A DNA stretch of 64,000 nucleotides from Chrysoperla carnea (lineage: Eukaryota; Arthropoda; Insecta; Neuroptera; Chrysopidae): positions 74,986,520-75,050,519 of the forward strand of contig NC_058339.1 in the NCBI RefSeq assembly GCF_905475395.1, read 5' to 3'. Shown here in pieces: positions 1 to 11,648 of this stretch (the first letter of the stretch is position 1; each line of letters opens with the position of its first letter). A program made the translations under genes and the position numbers. Below the pieces are notes generated by a model that worked only from the letters and a program-made list of their open reading frames with translations, was not told the origin of the DNA and ran no database searches.

Positions 1-518
1 CGCAATGATATAAATATGTAAATAAAAAAAAATTGTCACCCTTTAACTAAATTAGATACATGTATTTGATACAATATGTATGTTATATTATGTATATATA
101 TATATATAAAAAATGAAGGTAAATCCCATAATATATAGATGAATGGTTGAGAAGAGCCTGGTAACAGTGTAGGTTCCTACAGAATGTAGGTGTATAAACC
201 AATTCTGGTTTTAAAAATTATATTCTCTATATACTAACAAATGTCGATTTATATATTTATTGTATATAATCAAAACAATATATATATATATATATGGGCT
301 ATCATTAAACAATCACACCATATATATATAATATGAATGTTTATATATAGTATGATTATATTTATTGAAAATTAAAAATATTTGAGCTTATAAGATATAA
401 TCTTAATATAAGATTAATAATAATTGGTATTGATATGTAAATTTTATGTAGGATTGTCTCTCGTCAGTTTTGTTTCGAAGATTTTGTGTTTTTTAAAACC
501 TGGTTTATATAAAATATA

Positions 519-752
519 TATTAAGGTATAATAATTTTAGTCCCAAGGGTGTATATTGATGATTCGAACAAAATTTTGGTATAGATGTTCATAAAATCAA
601 CTAATTAGTTCATTTCCGTTTGTCCGTCTGTCTGTCTGTGGACACGATAACTAACTAAAAGAATGAGTCAAAAAAAAAATGTGTTTGAGTTTATAAACGA
701 CAACATAGGTCAATTTGAACTTGGGTTCGTAGAACCCATCTTGTAAACAAAG
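519..752 (+). repeat. Family-R repeat remnant
   Basis: A diverged internal portion, with TTAGTCCCAAGGGTGTATAT, GTCTGTCTGTGGACACGATA and CATCTTGTAAAC. Both ends are lost. Confidence 0.6.
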
Positions 753-798
753 TATTCTGTGAGTATTCTTTCTATGTATATTTAAAAGTATTCTGTGT

Positions 799-1131
799 TT
801 AAGGTAGTACGAGCACCTAGGCGATTTTAGATTTAGGGTTGAAATTTTTTGTACTTTATTTTCAACTTTAATGATGAATTTTGTTATAACTACATTATTG
901 TAGATCAAAAATAAGAATACAATTTTTCGATCTGTATCTTGGTTTCCGAGATATTGAAAGCTAAATAATTAAACAAAATTTTCAATTTTCGGTATTTCGA
1001 AAAAAAAAACCATATATTGAAAAATTTTATCTTACTTTTCGTCTGATATTGCCACTAATCACCATCAAAATTGAAAAAATATTTTTTTTTAAATTTGTGT
1101 CCCCACTACCGTGTTATCCATACATCCTTAA
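799..1131. mobile_element. TTAA-bounded MITE copy (family T1, copy 1)
   Basis: The left end reads TTAAGGTAGTACGAGCACC and the right end is the complement of TTAAGGATGTATGGATAACA, giving imperfect terminal inverted repeats with TTAA at both ends. No coding capacity. The sequence beyond the right end to about 1288 is also shared with copies 2 and 3, so the MITE lies in an older repeat. TTAA targets are typical of piggyBac-like elements, but the superfamily is inferred only. Confidence 0.6.
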
Positions 1132-1288
1132 TTAGTCGAGCACAACGGATTATAATTTTTTTCAATAATTAATTAAGGTTTTAACTTTAATTTAAATAGT
1201 TTTTTTTTAATTTCCACCGAATAGTTTTGGAAAAAATTGTGAAAACAAATTATCCATCTACCGTTTTACCATAAAACCAATATTAAAT

Positions 1289-2465
1289 ATGAAAACCATT
1301 GAATATTATCATTAATTTATTTAAATAATCGAGCAACCTCGCCAAAAATTTTCATTCAGAGTCATTTCAGAATTGATTTAGCGTCCAACTTCATATAAAC
1401 AAAATCAAGCTTTTTATTTAAAATTTCCTTGGTAAGTTTAAAATATTAAAAGGTATTTATATATCTTCTTTTTAAGGTATTTCCAAACTATATTAACTGA
1501 TCGGGTAGTAAAGGGCAATAATCTTTTTTTTTTTTTGTTTTAATGAAACTGAACCCTAACTTAATTATTAAAATGATTATATTCTTATGAAAAAATGGCA
1601 AAAATGGATTTTTAAAATTATAATTATCTGTATAATTCTAAAAATCAAAAAATTTTACCAATTTTTTTTCAAAAATTACACTAACATTTAAAAAAAGGAC
1701 TATTTTACGCATAAGTTATCAAACAACCTGATGAGCATTCTACCAAAGTTTTCAGAAAAAATATTTCTAAGAAATTAAGGAAATTATGTGTCGAATTTCA
1801 GAACAACCGAGACTATATTGAGCTTCGTTTATTCTGGAGCTTCATTTTTTTAATACCTATTGAAATTTTTGAACAGTTCTTGACAGCGTAATAATAGTTT
1901 AGAAATACTTTAATTTTATCGGTTAATTAACTTCCAAATTTTATATCAAAACAATAGATATTTATTTGAATAGATAAAAATTTAGTATGATTTCTCTTGA
2001 TTAATCTCTCAAAAATCGTTGCTTGGTCGTTGTCGCAACCACCTAAAACTAAATTACTAGCTTTTTCGTTTTCGCAACGTGCGTGAGTATTATAGGAGGC
2101 GTTTCCATGGCACCGATAATTGTATGGATTACATTTATGACTTACATTGAAAATTTAATATTATTGCCTCACAAATTTAAATAAATAATTATGATAATTT
2201 ACATTTGAAAAATAATATTTGTGCAATTTGATTTATTATTTTCACAATTTTTAATGCATTAAGTTTAATTAATTAGTGTTTTTCAATAACTTTAATTTGA
2301 CATTTTCTATAAGATTAACATGTAAAGAACTGCAAATTAGTCATAACAGCCTCCTTTATCGCCAAATTTTTCACAGGAAGCGCTGGCATCGATTTTATTG
2401 TCCCTACCATGACTACGCACACAACGAAACTGAATAGAAACATTAATAACGCTATTATTTCCACC

Positions 2466-2497
<32 letters not shown>

Positions 2498-3092
2498 CAT
2501 CTATATATATTATAAAACTTCAATTAAAAATCACCTAATATTGTTAAATTACGTCATTCTCTGATATATAAATTTTATATACTATACATATATAAATGAA
2601 AAATATAGGGTAAATATACTACATATATAGAGTAAAGTAAGGTAATGGTATGAATGAAATTTTTTGTAAAAGGGTTAGTGAATTGTTGTTTAAAAAAAAT
2701 AGGGTAGGAATGTTAAAATATATATATATATAATGATTTAATATTTAACGCGGATAGCAACAAGCTCATTCCAAAAGATGTAACGCATGTAACCACCATA
2801 TCACAAAAATACCACCCACAAATGTGTATAAATATCTCCCCTTTCGTAAAATTTTTAACTCATCCTCGTCAGTTTCGCTCCCACCTTCAAATATTGAACC
2901 ATGATTGTCATATTTAAATAAGTATAGAATAAACAGAAATAAGCGGTTGTGGAAATGAATCTTAGAGATCAAATCTACAGTTTTCTGTCATATATTTTCT
3001 ATGTTGGACTAAGTCTAAATCAATTCTGAAAACTTTAGGGAGGGTTGTCCGATTATTTAAATAAATAAATGACTCTAAAAAAGGCACATTTA
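1289..3092. other. Segment between inverted repeat arms; no recognised gene
   Basis: This AT-rich stretch has runs of T and TA repeats near 2465-2500. Two short minus-strand frames with hydrophobic stretches (2315-2500 and 2766-2972) are noted under findings; neither matches a family I know. Confidence 0.5.
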
Positions 3093-3248
3093 ACATTGGT
3101 TTTATGGCAATACGGTAGATGGATGATATGTTTTCATAGATTTCTCCAAAACTAGTCGATGGAAATTAAACACAAAAAAACTATTTAAATTAAATTTAAA
3201 ACCTTAATAAATTATTGAAAACAAAAACAAACCGTTGTGTCCGACTAA

Positions 3249-3533
3249 TTAAGGATGTATGAGCACGGTAGTGGTGACATAAATTTAAAAAAACATATAT
3301 TTTCAATTATGAGAGTGAATTATGTTATAACTTGACAACATAAGACAAAAGTAAGAATATCGAAAATTGATAATTTTCTTTAATTATTTAACTTTCGATA
3401 TTTTAAAAATCAAGACAGATATCGAAAAATTGTATTCTTATTTTTCGTCTACATTCATGAAGTTATACCAAAATTCATCATCAAAGTTTCAGCCACAAGT
3501 CTAAATTTGCCTTGGCGCTCGTACTACCTTTAA
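3249..3533. mobile_element. TTAA-bounded MITE copy (family T1, copy 2, inverted)
   Basis: It starts TTAAGGATGTATGAGCACGG and ends with the complement of TTAAAGGTAGTACGAGCGCC. It is the reverse orientation of the copy at 799-1131. Homology extends leftward to about 3093, so 801-1288 and 3093-3532 form a long imperfect inverted repeat. Confidence 0.6.
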
Positions 3534-5375
3534 TAATTTTTTGTTTAAAACTAAAAAACACACTTTATTGCATTTAATTTAATTGTAATGTAAGATTAAA
3601 AGCGTGGAGTGCTCTCTACATTGATTCTTTGAATTAGCTGATTTGACAGATATCGACCACTCTGCCTTTAAATTTTACATAACAATTAAAATTATTACTC
3701 ACTTGTTAGTGCAATAAAACATGTATTTTAGTTTTTTTTAAAAGTATGTGCATTCTCATTATAAGCAAGTTAATTTTTTAAAACCCCTTATGGTGTTAAA
3801 TGTATAGATTTGAGCTGTAAAAGTTAGCGTTTTTAATATGCAAATCCTATATTGAAGTGTTTTTAAAGGTATACTTTATTATGTAGCAAGGCTAATTTTC
3901 TTAAGATTAATTTGGAAAACTAATATTCATTAGTTAAAAACATGACAAATACTTTCCTATTAAGAAAATTATAACAAGCGGCACTCGTTTTTCCATAAAA
4001 TATATTTAAAGTGATGAAACGAATGGCATTTGTGTGTTATTTCTTCTATAAGTGATTTTCTTTAAATCTTTAGCCAGCAATAACTATGATACCTATATAT
4101 CATCATAAACTATGATACCTATATATCGAAAAATTTTACTTTAATTTTCTTCTAATTTTCCCAAGTTCTAACAAAATCCACTCTCAAAATTTGAATCGAA
4201 AGTCTCAAATATTTTCATACTCATTTTTGTGGGAACGACCTTAAAGTAGGTACAGTTAATCGAATTATAAGTTAAGTTAAAAAGGACTTCTAAGATATTA
4301 TTACATTGTTTGTTATCAATAAAGTTGATGTAAGCTTGTTAAAAACATTGTGGCACCCCCAAAATTTGGATCTATGGAAAAAATTTTTGATTTACGGGAT
4401 AAGGCAATAAATTTATATCAAGATATTAAAAAAAATTATACTACAACCAACATCCAAAACCAAACACACACACACACACACACACGCAGACCATCATTAA
4501 TCTACACAGAAAAATTTGGACCATGATGAGGACCTGTATATGTGCGTGTATATATGTCTGTCAGTCTGATCGTCAACATACGCATTATGTGTATGATAAG
4601 TGGGTTCCCTCTTATATTTAAATAACATAACATATGATTATATTTACAAATACTAAACAAAAAAAGCAAAATAAAATTATTGTAACCCTACTGTAAAGTA
4701 CCTATTGTATGGGTCTAGTGCCAGTCCTGGTATTTGACAATTATTGAAAAACGTTGTTTGAATACACGAAAATTTTCGTAGCCCAGATGTTGATTATATT
4801 TTTTTTATCACTTCAGGTGAAAAAGTCTCACTGCACCGGCAGAAAAGTGAAGTTGGTTTTGGAAAATCTTTAGCGTAATATAGCTAATTCCCCATCAAAT
4901 AACTAGCGTATTATGCGGATAGGTTAAAATTAATGACTATTGAAAATATGATAACTGGTAATTGATGCAAAAATCAGTTTATCCGAAACTCGAAAGAAAC
5001 TAAATTCCCGTTTGCCAGATACCTTAAAAATTGCAATTTTCAAAATATTAGATGAAGATTACCTATGCTTTGTAGAGTGTCAAGTATTTTTTTACCCATA
5101 CGTTAATAAATTCAATTTACAAATTCTGGAATTTTAATCATTCGTACTGTAATTAATTAAAAATTTTATTTAAAAACACAATTATTCCAAAGTTTTAGGT
5201 TTTCACTTGTATCGACAGTCTCCGTGGCTAATTCTTTTTTTTTTTTTTTGAAACGCAAATTGGGCCTTCATGTCATTTAAACTATTTATAAAAGATGCAA
5301 AACCAAAAAAAAATTGATAAATGAAGTTAAGATTCGATTTTATCATCATCTATAGATAACAAATTTTAAAAAAAA
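3534..5375. other. Non-coding AT-rich sequence
   Basis: It contains a diverged remnant near 4120-4255 resembling the TTAA MITE and a (CA)n run at about 4466-4485. No gene seen. Confidence 0.5.
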
Positions 5376-5657
5376 AATCCATTTTAAGGGACAAGCTTTT
5401 ATTGTACTATAAAGTAGAAAATAATTTTATCTATAAGTCACTCATATTCGACTATTTGTAAGGGCTCTAGGCGCTTAATATCAAGGAAGAATCAAAAAGT
5501 AATTAGGCATGTGGAGTAGATGAGGCGTTCCGATTCATTTTTGATATTTTAAATTAACCGCCTCAAGCTTTTACAAATAGTCGGGTATGAGTGACTTATA
5601 AATAAAATTATTTTCTACTTTTTAGTACAATAAAAGCTTGTCCCTTAAAAAGTATTT
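5376..5657. mobile_element. Foldback MITE with about 85-bp arms
   Basis: The left arm (AAGGGACAAGCTTTTATTGT... to about 5463) and the right arm (5570-5650, ending AAAAGCTTGTCCCTT) are near-perfect inverted copies flanking about 100 bp. No coding capacity. Confidence 0.75.
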
Positions 5658-5689
5658 TTTTATCAAAATTTTTAATTTAAGATTAAAAA

Positions 5690-5880
5690 AATGTATTTAA
5701 ATAAAATATGGTGGAAGCGATGGGAAAATCAGGACGCCACAACCTTACCATGCATTGTCATCCAAACTAAATGTGCATCCAAAATTTCAGCTCAATTGGT
5801 TGATGATATCTACTTCAAAATTGAGTTCAAAGAATCCACCGTAACATGCATACATACATTGCAAGTTAAATAAAAGCGTT
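5690..5880 (+). repeat. Dispersed-repeat remnant with a fortuitous 60-codon frame
   Basis: Words such as AAAATTTCAGCTCAATTGGT and TTGCAAGTTAAATAAAAGCG are typical of non-coding insect repeats. The open frame here is therefore not called as a gene. Confidence 0.4.
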
Positions 5881-6460
5881 TAAAAAGATGCACAAAACTA
5901 GAAAAAAAAAACTTTACATATTTTGATTATGAAACTAAATTTTTACATTTACCAAATCTCCCACAAAACTATCAATTTCACTCTTGAACTGTGGGCTGAA
6001 ATAAAATGCCAGAAAGTGAGTCGGGTTTCCGAATAGGGCTTAGGACTTCCATATGATTGAGTTCATAGTCATTTCAGAAGACTTAGGAGTTCGTTCAGCC
6101 GTTCTGAAATGACTATCAAATACAATGTCCGGCCCTAGGCGCATACTTCAGTACCAAAGTACCAAAGTATTGTTAAAAATTAAAATGTTTTTTAGTTTTT
6201 AAAAATGTTATAAATTTTATGCATATATATATATATAATATTATGTTTTAATTCTGAAATACATAACTCATGTTATGTAATACATAACGTTATGTTGTAT
6301 ACGTAACTACATATGTAGTATTATGTACTTACACATTAGAGACCAAAACATTATAATATTATTAAATATTTAAATGACCAACATGGACTTTATATATGTT
6401 CGAATATGATGAATGTATGTAATGGCAAAAATTGGGATAAAATCAACAAACACACAAAAA

Positions 6461-6640
6461 AACAAGTGAAAACAAATAATTGATTGAGTTAACTGTTGAA
6501 ATACCATGTTTAGACAGTGTTCATTACTCGTTTGTTTTTTATGTCATATAAGTATAGAAAGATAGCCACTCTTAGGTAGCAACACACACATTACCGATAA
6601 TCCCATATAATACATACTACATAGAATGTTCGATTTACAT
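6461..6640 (-). repeat. Family-R repeat, truncated inverted copy
   Basis: It starts AACAAGTGAAAACAAATAAT and matches the heads of the minus-orientation copies at 36622 and 41903. It breaks off after about 180 bp and faces the plus-orientation copy at 6901. Confidence 0.6.
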
Positions 6641-6900
6641 CTAGGCATATAAATATCACGAGTTTGACAGAATACATGCGTTAAGCAAGGCATCTAAGTG
6701 TGAGGTGTTATATACATGTGTTGAAACTTGGATATGCGTTGAGATAGTTGTAAGACGCTTTAAGAGTGAGAGTTTCTTAGTTGCATAGATGAACTACAAC
6801 AGATAAGCGACGATACAAGTCACTTTTGCAATTTCATATATAGCCTATAATACCTCTAATAATACCTCTCACTTAGATGAGAGACATATAAAGAGCATTT

Positions 6901-7455
6901 TTATACCATGTATATATGAAATATACATAGTATATTAAGTTTAGTCCCAAGTTTGTAACGCTTAAAAATAATGATGCTAGGAAAAAAATTTTGTCATAGC
7001 TGTTCATAAAAACACCTAATTAGTCCATTTCCGGTTGTCCGTCCGTCCGTCTGCGGACACGATAACTCAAAAACGAAAAAAGATATCAAGCTGAAATTTT
7101 TACAGCGTACTCAGGACGTAAAAAGTGAGGTCAAGTTCGTAAATGAGCATCATAGGTCAATTGGGTCTTGGGTCCGTAGGGCCCATCTTATAAACCGATA
7201 GAGATAGAACAAAAGTTTAAATGTAAAAAATGTTTCTTATCAAAAAAAAAACAACTTTTGTTTGAAACATTTTTTCGTAAACATCACTGTTTACCCGTGA
7301 GGGCGCCAATTAGGCGGAAATTTTATATTATGTGCTATACTTGATTATCAGTTATGTATGTGTCACATGTTTGTATGTGTAATGTGATAAAGAAATCAAC
7401 ACTGACTTTGGTATTTCAACAATTAACTCAGTCAATTGTTTGTTTTCACTTGTTT
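6901..7455 (+). repeat. Family-R dispersed repeat, near-complete copy
   Basis: It begins TTATACCATGTATATATGAA and ends TTGTTTTCACTTGTTT, about 555 bp. It shares internal blocks with all other copies: TAGTCCCAAGTTTGTAACGC, GTCCGTCCGTCTGCGGACAC, GATAACTCAAAAACGAAAAA, CATCACTGTTTACCCGTGAG. It is non-coding and its ends are not inverted repeats of each other. Confidence 0.8.
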
Positions 7456-7589
7456 ATTCATAAATATTTAAACTATTCAATAATAAAAAAATTACTAAAA
7501 TTTATTTAAACGAATAATCAGCTCTACTTTGCGTATTCCATTCAAAATTATTACTACAAAATTGTTAATTATTCCAAAATTACAAGTAT

Positions 7590-9080
7590 TGGTTTTTTCG
7601 ATTTTTTGGAATTTTTTTAAGGGGTACCCCTTTATAAAAAATCGAAAAAATCGAGAAAATTTTTTTGTCTCTGATTTTGATAAAACTCTGTTTATAAGGT
7701 AATTTTGACCCAAAAAATTCAAAAATCATATTTATATAACGATTAGGCAACTAGTTTCGGAGATATCGAGCCAAAATATGGAATAATGGGTGATATTTCA
7801 AAAACTATGCTTCCAATCATCAAATGAATACGATTTTTGAATTTTTTGGGTCAAAATTACCTTATATACTACATTTCATTCGAATCAGAACCAATAAATT
7901 TTTTTCGATTTTTTGAAATTTTTTTAAGGGGTACCCCTTTATAAAAAATCGAAAAAATCGAGAAAATTTTTTTGTCTCTGATTTTGATAAAACTCTGTTT
8001 ATAAGGTAATTTTGACCCAAAAAATTCAAAAATCATATTTATATAACGATTAGGCAACTAGTTTCGGAGATATCGAGCCAAAATATGGAATAATGGGTGA
8101 TATTTCAAAAACTATGCTTCCAATCATCAAATGAATACGATTTTTGAATTTTTTGGGTCAAAATTACCTTATATACTACATTTCATTCGAATCAGAACCA
8201 ATAAATTTTTTTCGATTTTTTGAAATTTTTTTAAGGGGTACCCCTTTATAAAAAATCGAAAAAATCGAGAAAATTTTTTTGTCTCTGATTTTGATAAAAC
8301 TCTGTTTATAAGGTAATTTTGACCCAAAAAATTCAAAAATCATATTTATATAACGATTAGGCAACTAGTTTCGGAGATATCGAGCCAAAATATGGAATAA
8401 TGGGTGATATTTCAAAAACTATGCTTCCAATCATCAAATGAATACGATTTTTGAATTTTTTGGGTCAAAATTACCTTATATACTACATTTCATTCGAATC
8501 AGAACCAATAAATTTTTTTCGATTTTTTGAAATTTTTTTAAGGGGTACCCCTTTATAAAAAATCGAAAAAATCGAGAAAATTTTTTTGTCTCTGATTTTG
8601 ATAAAACTCTGTTTATAAGGTAATTTTGACCCAAAAAATTCAAAAATCATATTTATATAACGATTAGGCAACTAGTTTCGGAGATATCGAGCCAAAATAT
8701 GGAATAATGGGTGATATTTCAAAAACTATGCTTCCAATCATCAAATGAATACGATTTTTGAATTTTTTGGGTCAAAATTACCTTATATACTACATTTCAT
8801 TCGAATCAGAACCAATAAATTTTTTTCGATTTTTTGAAATTTTTTTAAGGGGTACCCCTTTATAAAAAATCGAAAAAATCGAGAAAATTTTTTTGTCTCT
8901 GATTTTGATAAAACTCTGTTTATAAGGTAATTTTGACCCAAAAAATTCAAAAATCATATTTATATAACGATTAGGCAACTAGTTTCGGAGATATCGATCC
9001 CAAATATGAGAAAATGGGTGATACTTCTAAAACTATGCTTTCAATCAACAAATGAACACAATTTTTGAATTTTTTGGTTT
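7590..9080. repeat. Tandem array, 307-bp unit, about 4.9 copies
   Basis: The unit recurs with period 307; four consecutive interior units look identical by eye, while the first 30 and last about 90 bases are diverged. Each unit contains the palindrome AAGGGGTACCCCTT. It also holds a perfect 35-bp inverted repeat (7693-7727 against 7832-7866 in the first unit) around a 104-bp spacer. The short minus-strand frame repeated in each unit is a by-product of identity and not called as coding. Confidence 0.9.
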
Positions 9081-9082
9081 AG

Positions 9083-9547
9083 GTGTTCATCGAATCATCT
9101 AATTAGTCAATTTTCGGTTGCCCGTCCGTCCATCTGTGAACACGATAACTCAAAATCGAAAAAAGATATCAAGATGAAATTTTAACAGCGCACTCAAGAC
9201 GTAAAAGTGAGGTCGAGTTCGTAAATGAGCAACATAGGTCAATTGGATTTTGGGTCCGTAGGAACCATCTTGTAAACCGTTAGAGATAGAACAAAAGTTT
9301 AAATGTATAAAAGGTTCCTTATCAAAGAAATAAACAACTTTTATTTGAAATATTTTTTTGTAAACATCACTGTTTACCCGTGAGGGTGCAAATTAGATGC
9401 AAATTTTATAGTATGTATTAAAATGGGATTATTAGTTATGTATGTGTGACATGTATAGGTATATGTGTAATGTGATAGAATAATCAACACTGTCTATACA
9501 TGGTATTTCAACAACTAACTCAGTCAATAGTTTGTTTTCACTTGTTT
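9083..9547 (+). repeat. Family-R repeat, 5'-truncated copy
   Basis: It starts at GTGTTCATCGAATCATCTAA directly after the 307-bp tandem array and ends TTCACTTGTTTT. It lacks the first about 100 bp of the copy at 6901-7455. Confidence 0.75.
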
Positions 9548-9882
9548 TTTAATAAAACCGCCTCAATTTTTTTCTAAACATCACAATATATTTTTAAATA
9601 CATATGTCATTTTGATGTAAAAGATATTTACCTTATAAATAAATATCGCACGCATTATTACATACTATAAAAATATATATCTATGTGATGTAATTTTAAT
9701 ATTATAATGTATGTAAATGTTACCATTCTTATCATTTCAATTTATTGATAAAAAAATATTTTTATTTACAAAAAATAATCGGCATTTCATCAAAAGCCCT
9801 CCGAAGAAAACATACTTTGATGAAACGTAAATAGAATTATTTAAAATAGCAAATTTTAAATTGGGGTTTGTGCAATATGTAC

Positions 9883-10108
9883 TTAAGATAGCACGAGCAC
9901 CAAGGCAATTTTAGATTTAGAAATGAAATTATTTTTACCTTATTAAATAAAATTTTCAATTTTCGATATTTTGAAAATTACTCCAAATATACAAAATTTT
10001 ATTCTTACTTTTCGTCTTATATTATCAAGTTATAACATAATTCACACTATCAAAATTGAAAAAATATATTTTTTTTGTATCCCCACTACCATGCTCATAC
10101 ATCCTTAA
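9883..10108. mobile_element. TTAA-bounded MITE copy (family T1, copy 3, internal deletion)
   Basis: The ends are TTAAGATAGCACGAGCACC and the complement of TTAAGGATGTATGAGCATGG. It is about 100 bp shorter than the copy at 799-1131. Shared flanking sequence continues to about 10238 and then joins a family-R copy abruptly. Confidence 0.55.
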
Positions 10109-10237
10109 TTAGTCGGGCAAAATGGTTTTATCTTGTTTTCAATAATTAATTAAGGTTTTAACTTTAATTTAAATAGTTCTTTTTTTAATTTCTACCGACT
10201 AGTTTTGTAGAAATCTATGAAAACATATCATCCATAG

Positions 10238-10700
10238 ACCGTCCGTCCGTCTGTGGACACGATAACTCAAAAACGAAAAAAGATATCGAGCTAAAATTTT
10301 TACAGCGTACTCAGGACGTAAAAAGTGAGGTCAAGTTCGTAAATGAGCATCATAGGTCAATTGGGTCTTGGGTCCGTAGGACCCATCTTGTAAACCGTTA
10401 GAGATAGAAAAGTTTAAATGTAAAAAATGTTCCTTATAAAAAAATAAAAAACTTTTGTTTGAAACATTTTTTTGTAAACATCACTGTTTACTCACGAGGG
10501 CGTTAATTATGTGCAAATTTTATAGTATGTATTAATATAGGTATATATCTTTTGTTATTTACGTGACGTCATAAAAACAAACGATTGCGCATCAACACTG
10601 TCTATACATTTTTGTATGTGTTATGTGATAAAGAAATCAACACTGACTGTGCATGGTATTTCAACAATTAACTCAGTCAATTGTTTCTTTTCACTTGTTT
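10238..10700 (+). repeat. Family-R repeat, 5'-truncated copy
   Basis: It begins at ACCGTCCGTCCGTCTGTGGA immediately after the T1-context repeat and ends TTTTCACTTGTTT. The junction near 10238 looks like a recombination or insertion breakpoint. Confidence 0.75.
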
Positions 10701-11165
10701 AAAACCATATTTTTTCCAACTCAAATTTGAATATTACTTTGTATAGTATATCTCTGAACACGTATTTAAATTATCCACCTAAATACCCCAAAACCTACCT
10801 ATGTAGGTTGTTATTTAGATACCTACCATTCACATATATATATATATAGGTAATATATATAAATATATAATGTCATTTTCAAACATACTTTTCATACATA
10901 CATGACATAAAAATGTATTATTGGTGTCATTAAAAAATATATATTATTTTTTACGACATTTTATATTTTTATTTCATTTTTTTTTTTTTTTTTTAACAGA
11001 TAAACAAAAATAAATATTGAATTTGTAATCAAATATACAAACTCATTGTATATTTATTTATATATTATATATATATAATATATAATATAAAATATAATAA
11101 CAACTATAAACTCCTTCGATATTGTGTAATATGTACATATTATATAATGAAACCCTAATAGCCTT
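10701..11165. other. Non-coding AT-rich sequence with TA and T runs
   Basis: It holds (TA)n stretches around 10835-10870 and 11060-11100 and a T run near 10976-10995. Nothing coding seen. Confidence 0.5.
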
Positions 11166-11648
11166 GGAGCCCGTAACAGTAAAAATGCACTAACAGGGAT
11201 TTCGAAAATTCGCATATCTATCAATTCAATTTAACGATAGGTACAATATGGATTAGGTGTGCCAAGGTTTATCCTGGCAGAATAATTTTTCGCCAGGATT
11301 TTTTTTCTTTTTACTCGTGTGAAAAATATTTTGGTCAAGTTTTGAGCTGTCACACCGAGATATTTCGAAAGTATAACTCAAAACGAACAAATTAAAAAAG
11401 TAATTCCGCGATAAGGGTAAAATTTTATTGGCTTTATATATTAAAAATCGGCTCGACAGTAATTTTTGCCACGCTATCACACCAAATTTTCCTGAAAATG
11501 TATAAAATTTGCAATAAAATAGTTTCTTACAAATTAATTTCCATGAAAGTAATAAAAATACTTAATTATTAAAAATATAAAAATTTATAAAAAATATTTC
11601 TGCCAAGATAAACCCTGCAGTAAGTGCAGTTTTAATGTCACGGGCTCC
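11166..11648. mobile_element. Non-autonomous TIR element, about 480 bp
   Basis: The left end GGAGCCCGTAACAGTAAAAA is matched in reverse by the right end TTTTAATGTCACGGGCTCC. A second inverted pair inside (GTTTATCCTGGCAGAA and TTCTGCCAAGATAAAC) extends the arms. No transposase frame. Confidence 0.65.

Noticed and set aside
5691-5873. 60-codon plus-strand frame
   Set aside because: The DNA matches words typical of non-coding insect repeats; the frame is fortuitous.
7869-8978. Four identical 62-codon minus-strand frames
   Set aside because: They are the same chance frame repeated by the 307-bp tandem array; there is no protein-family resemblance and the frame spans an inverted repeat.
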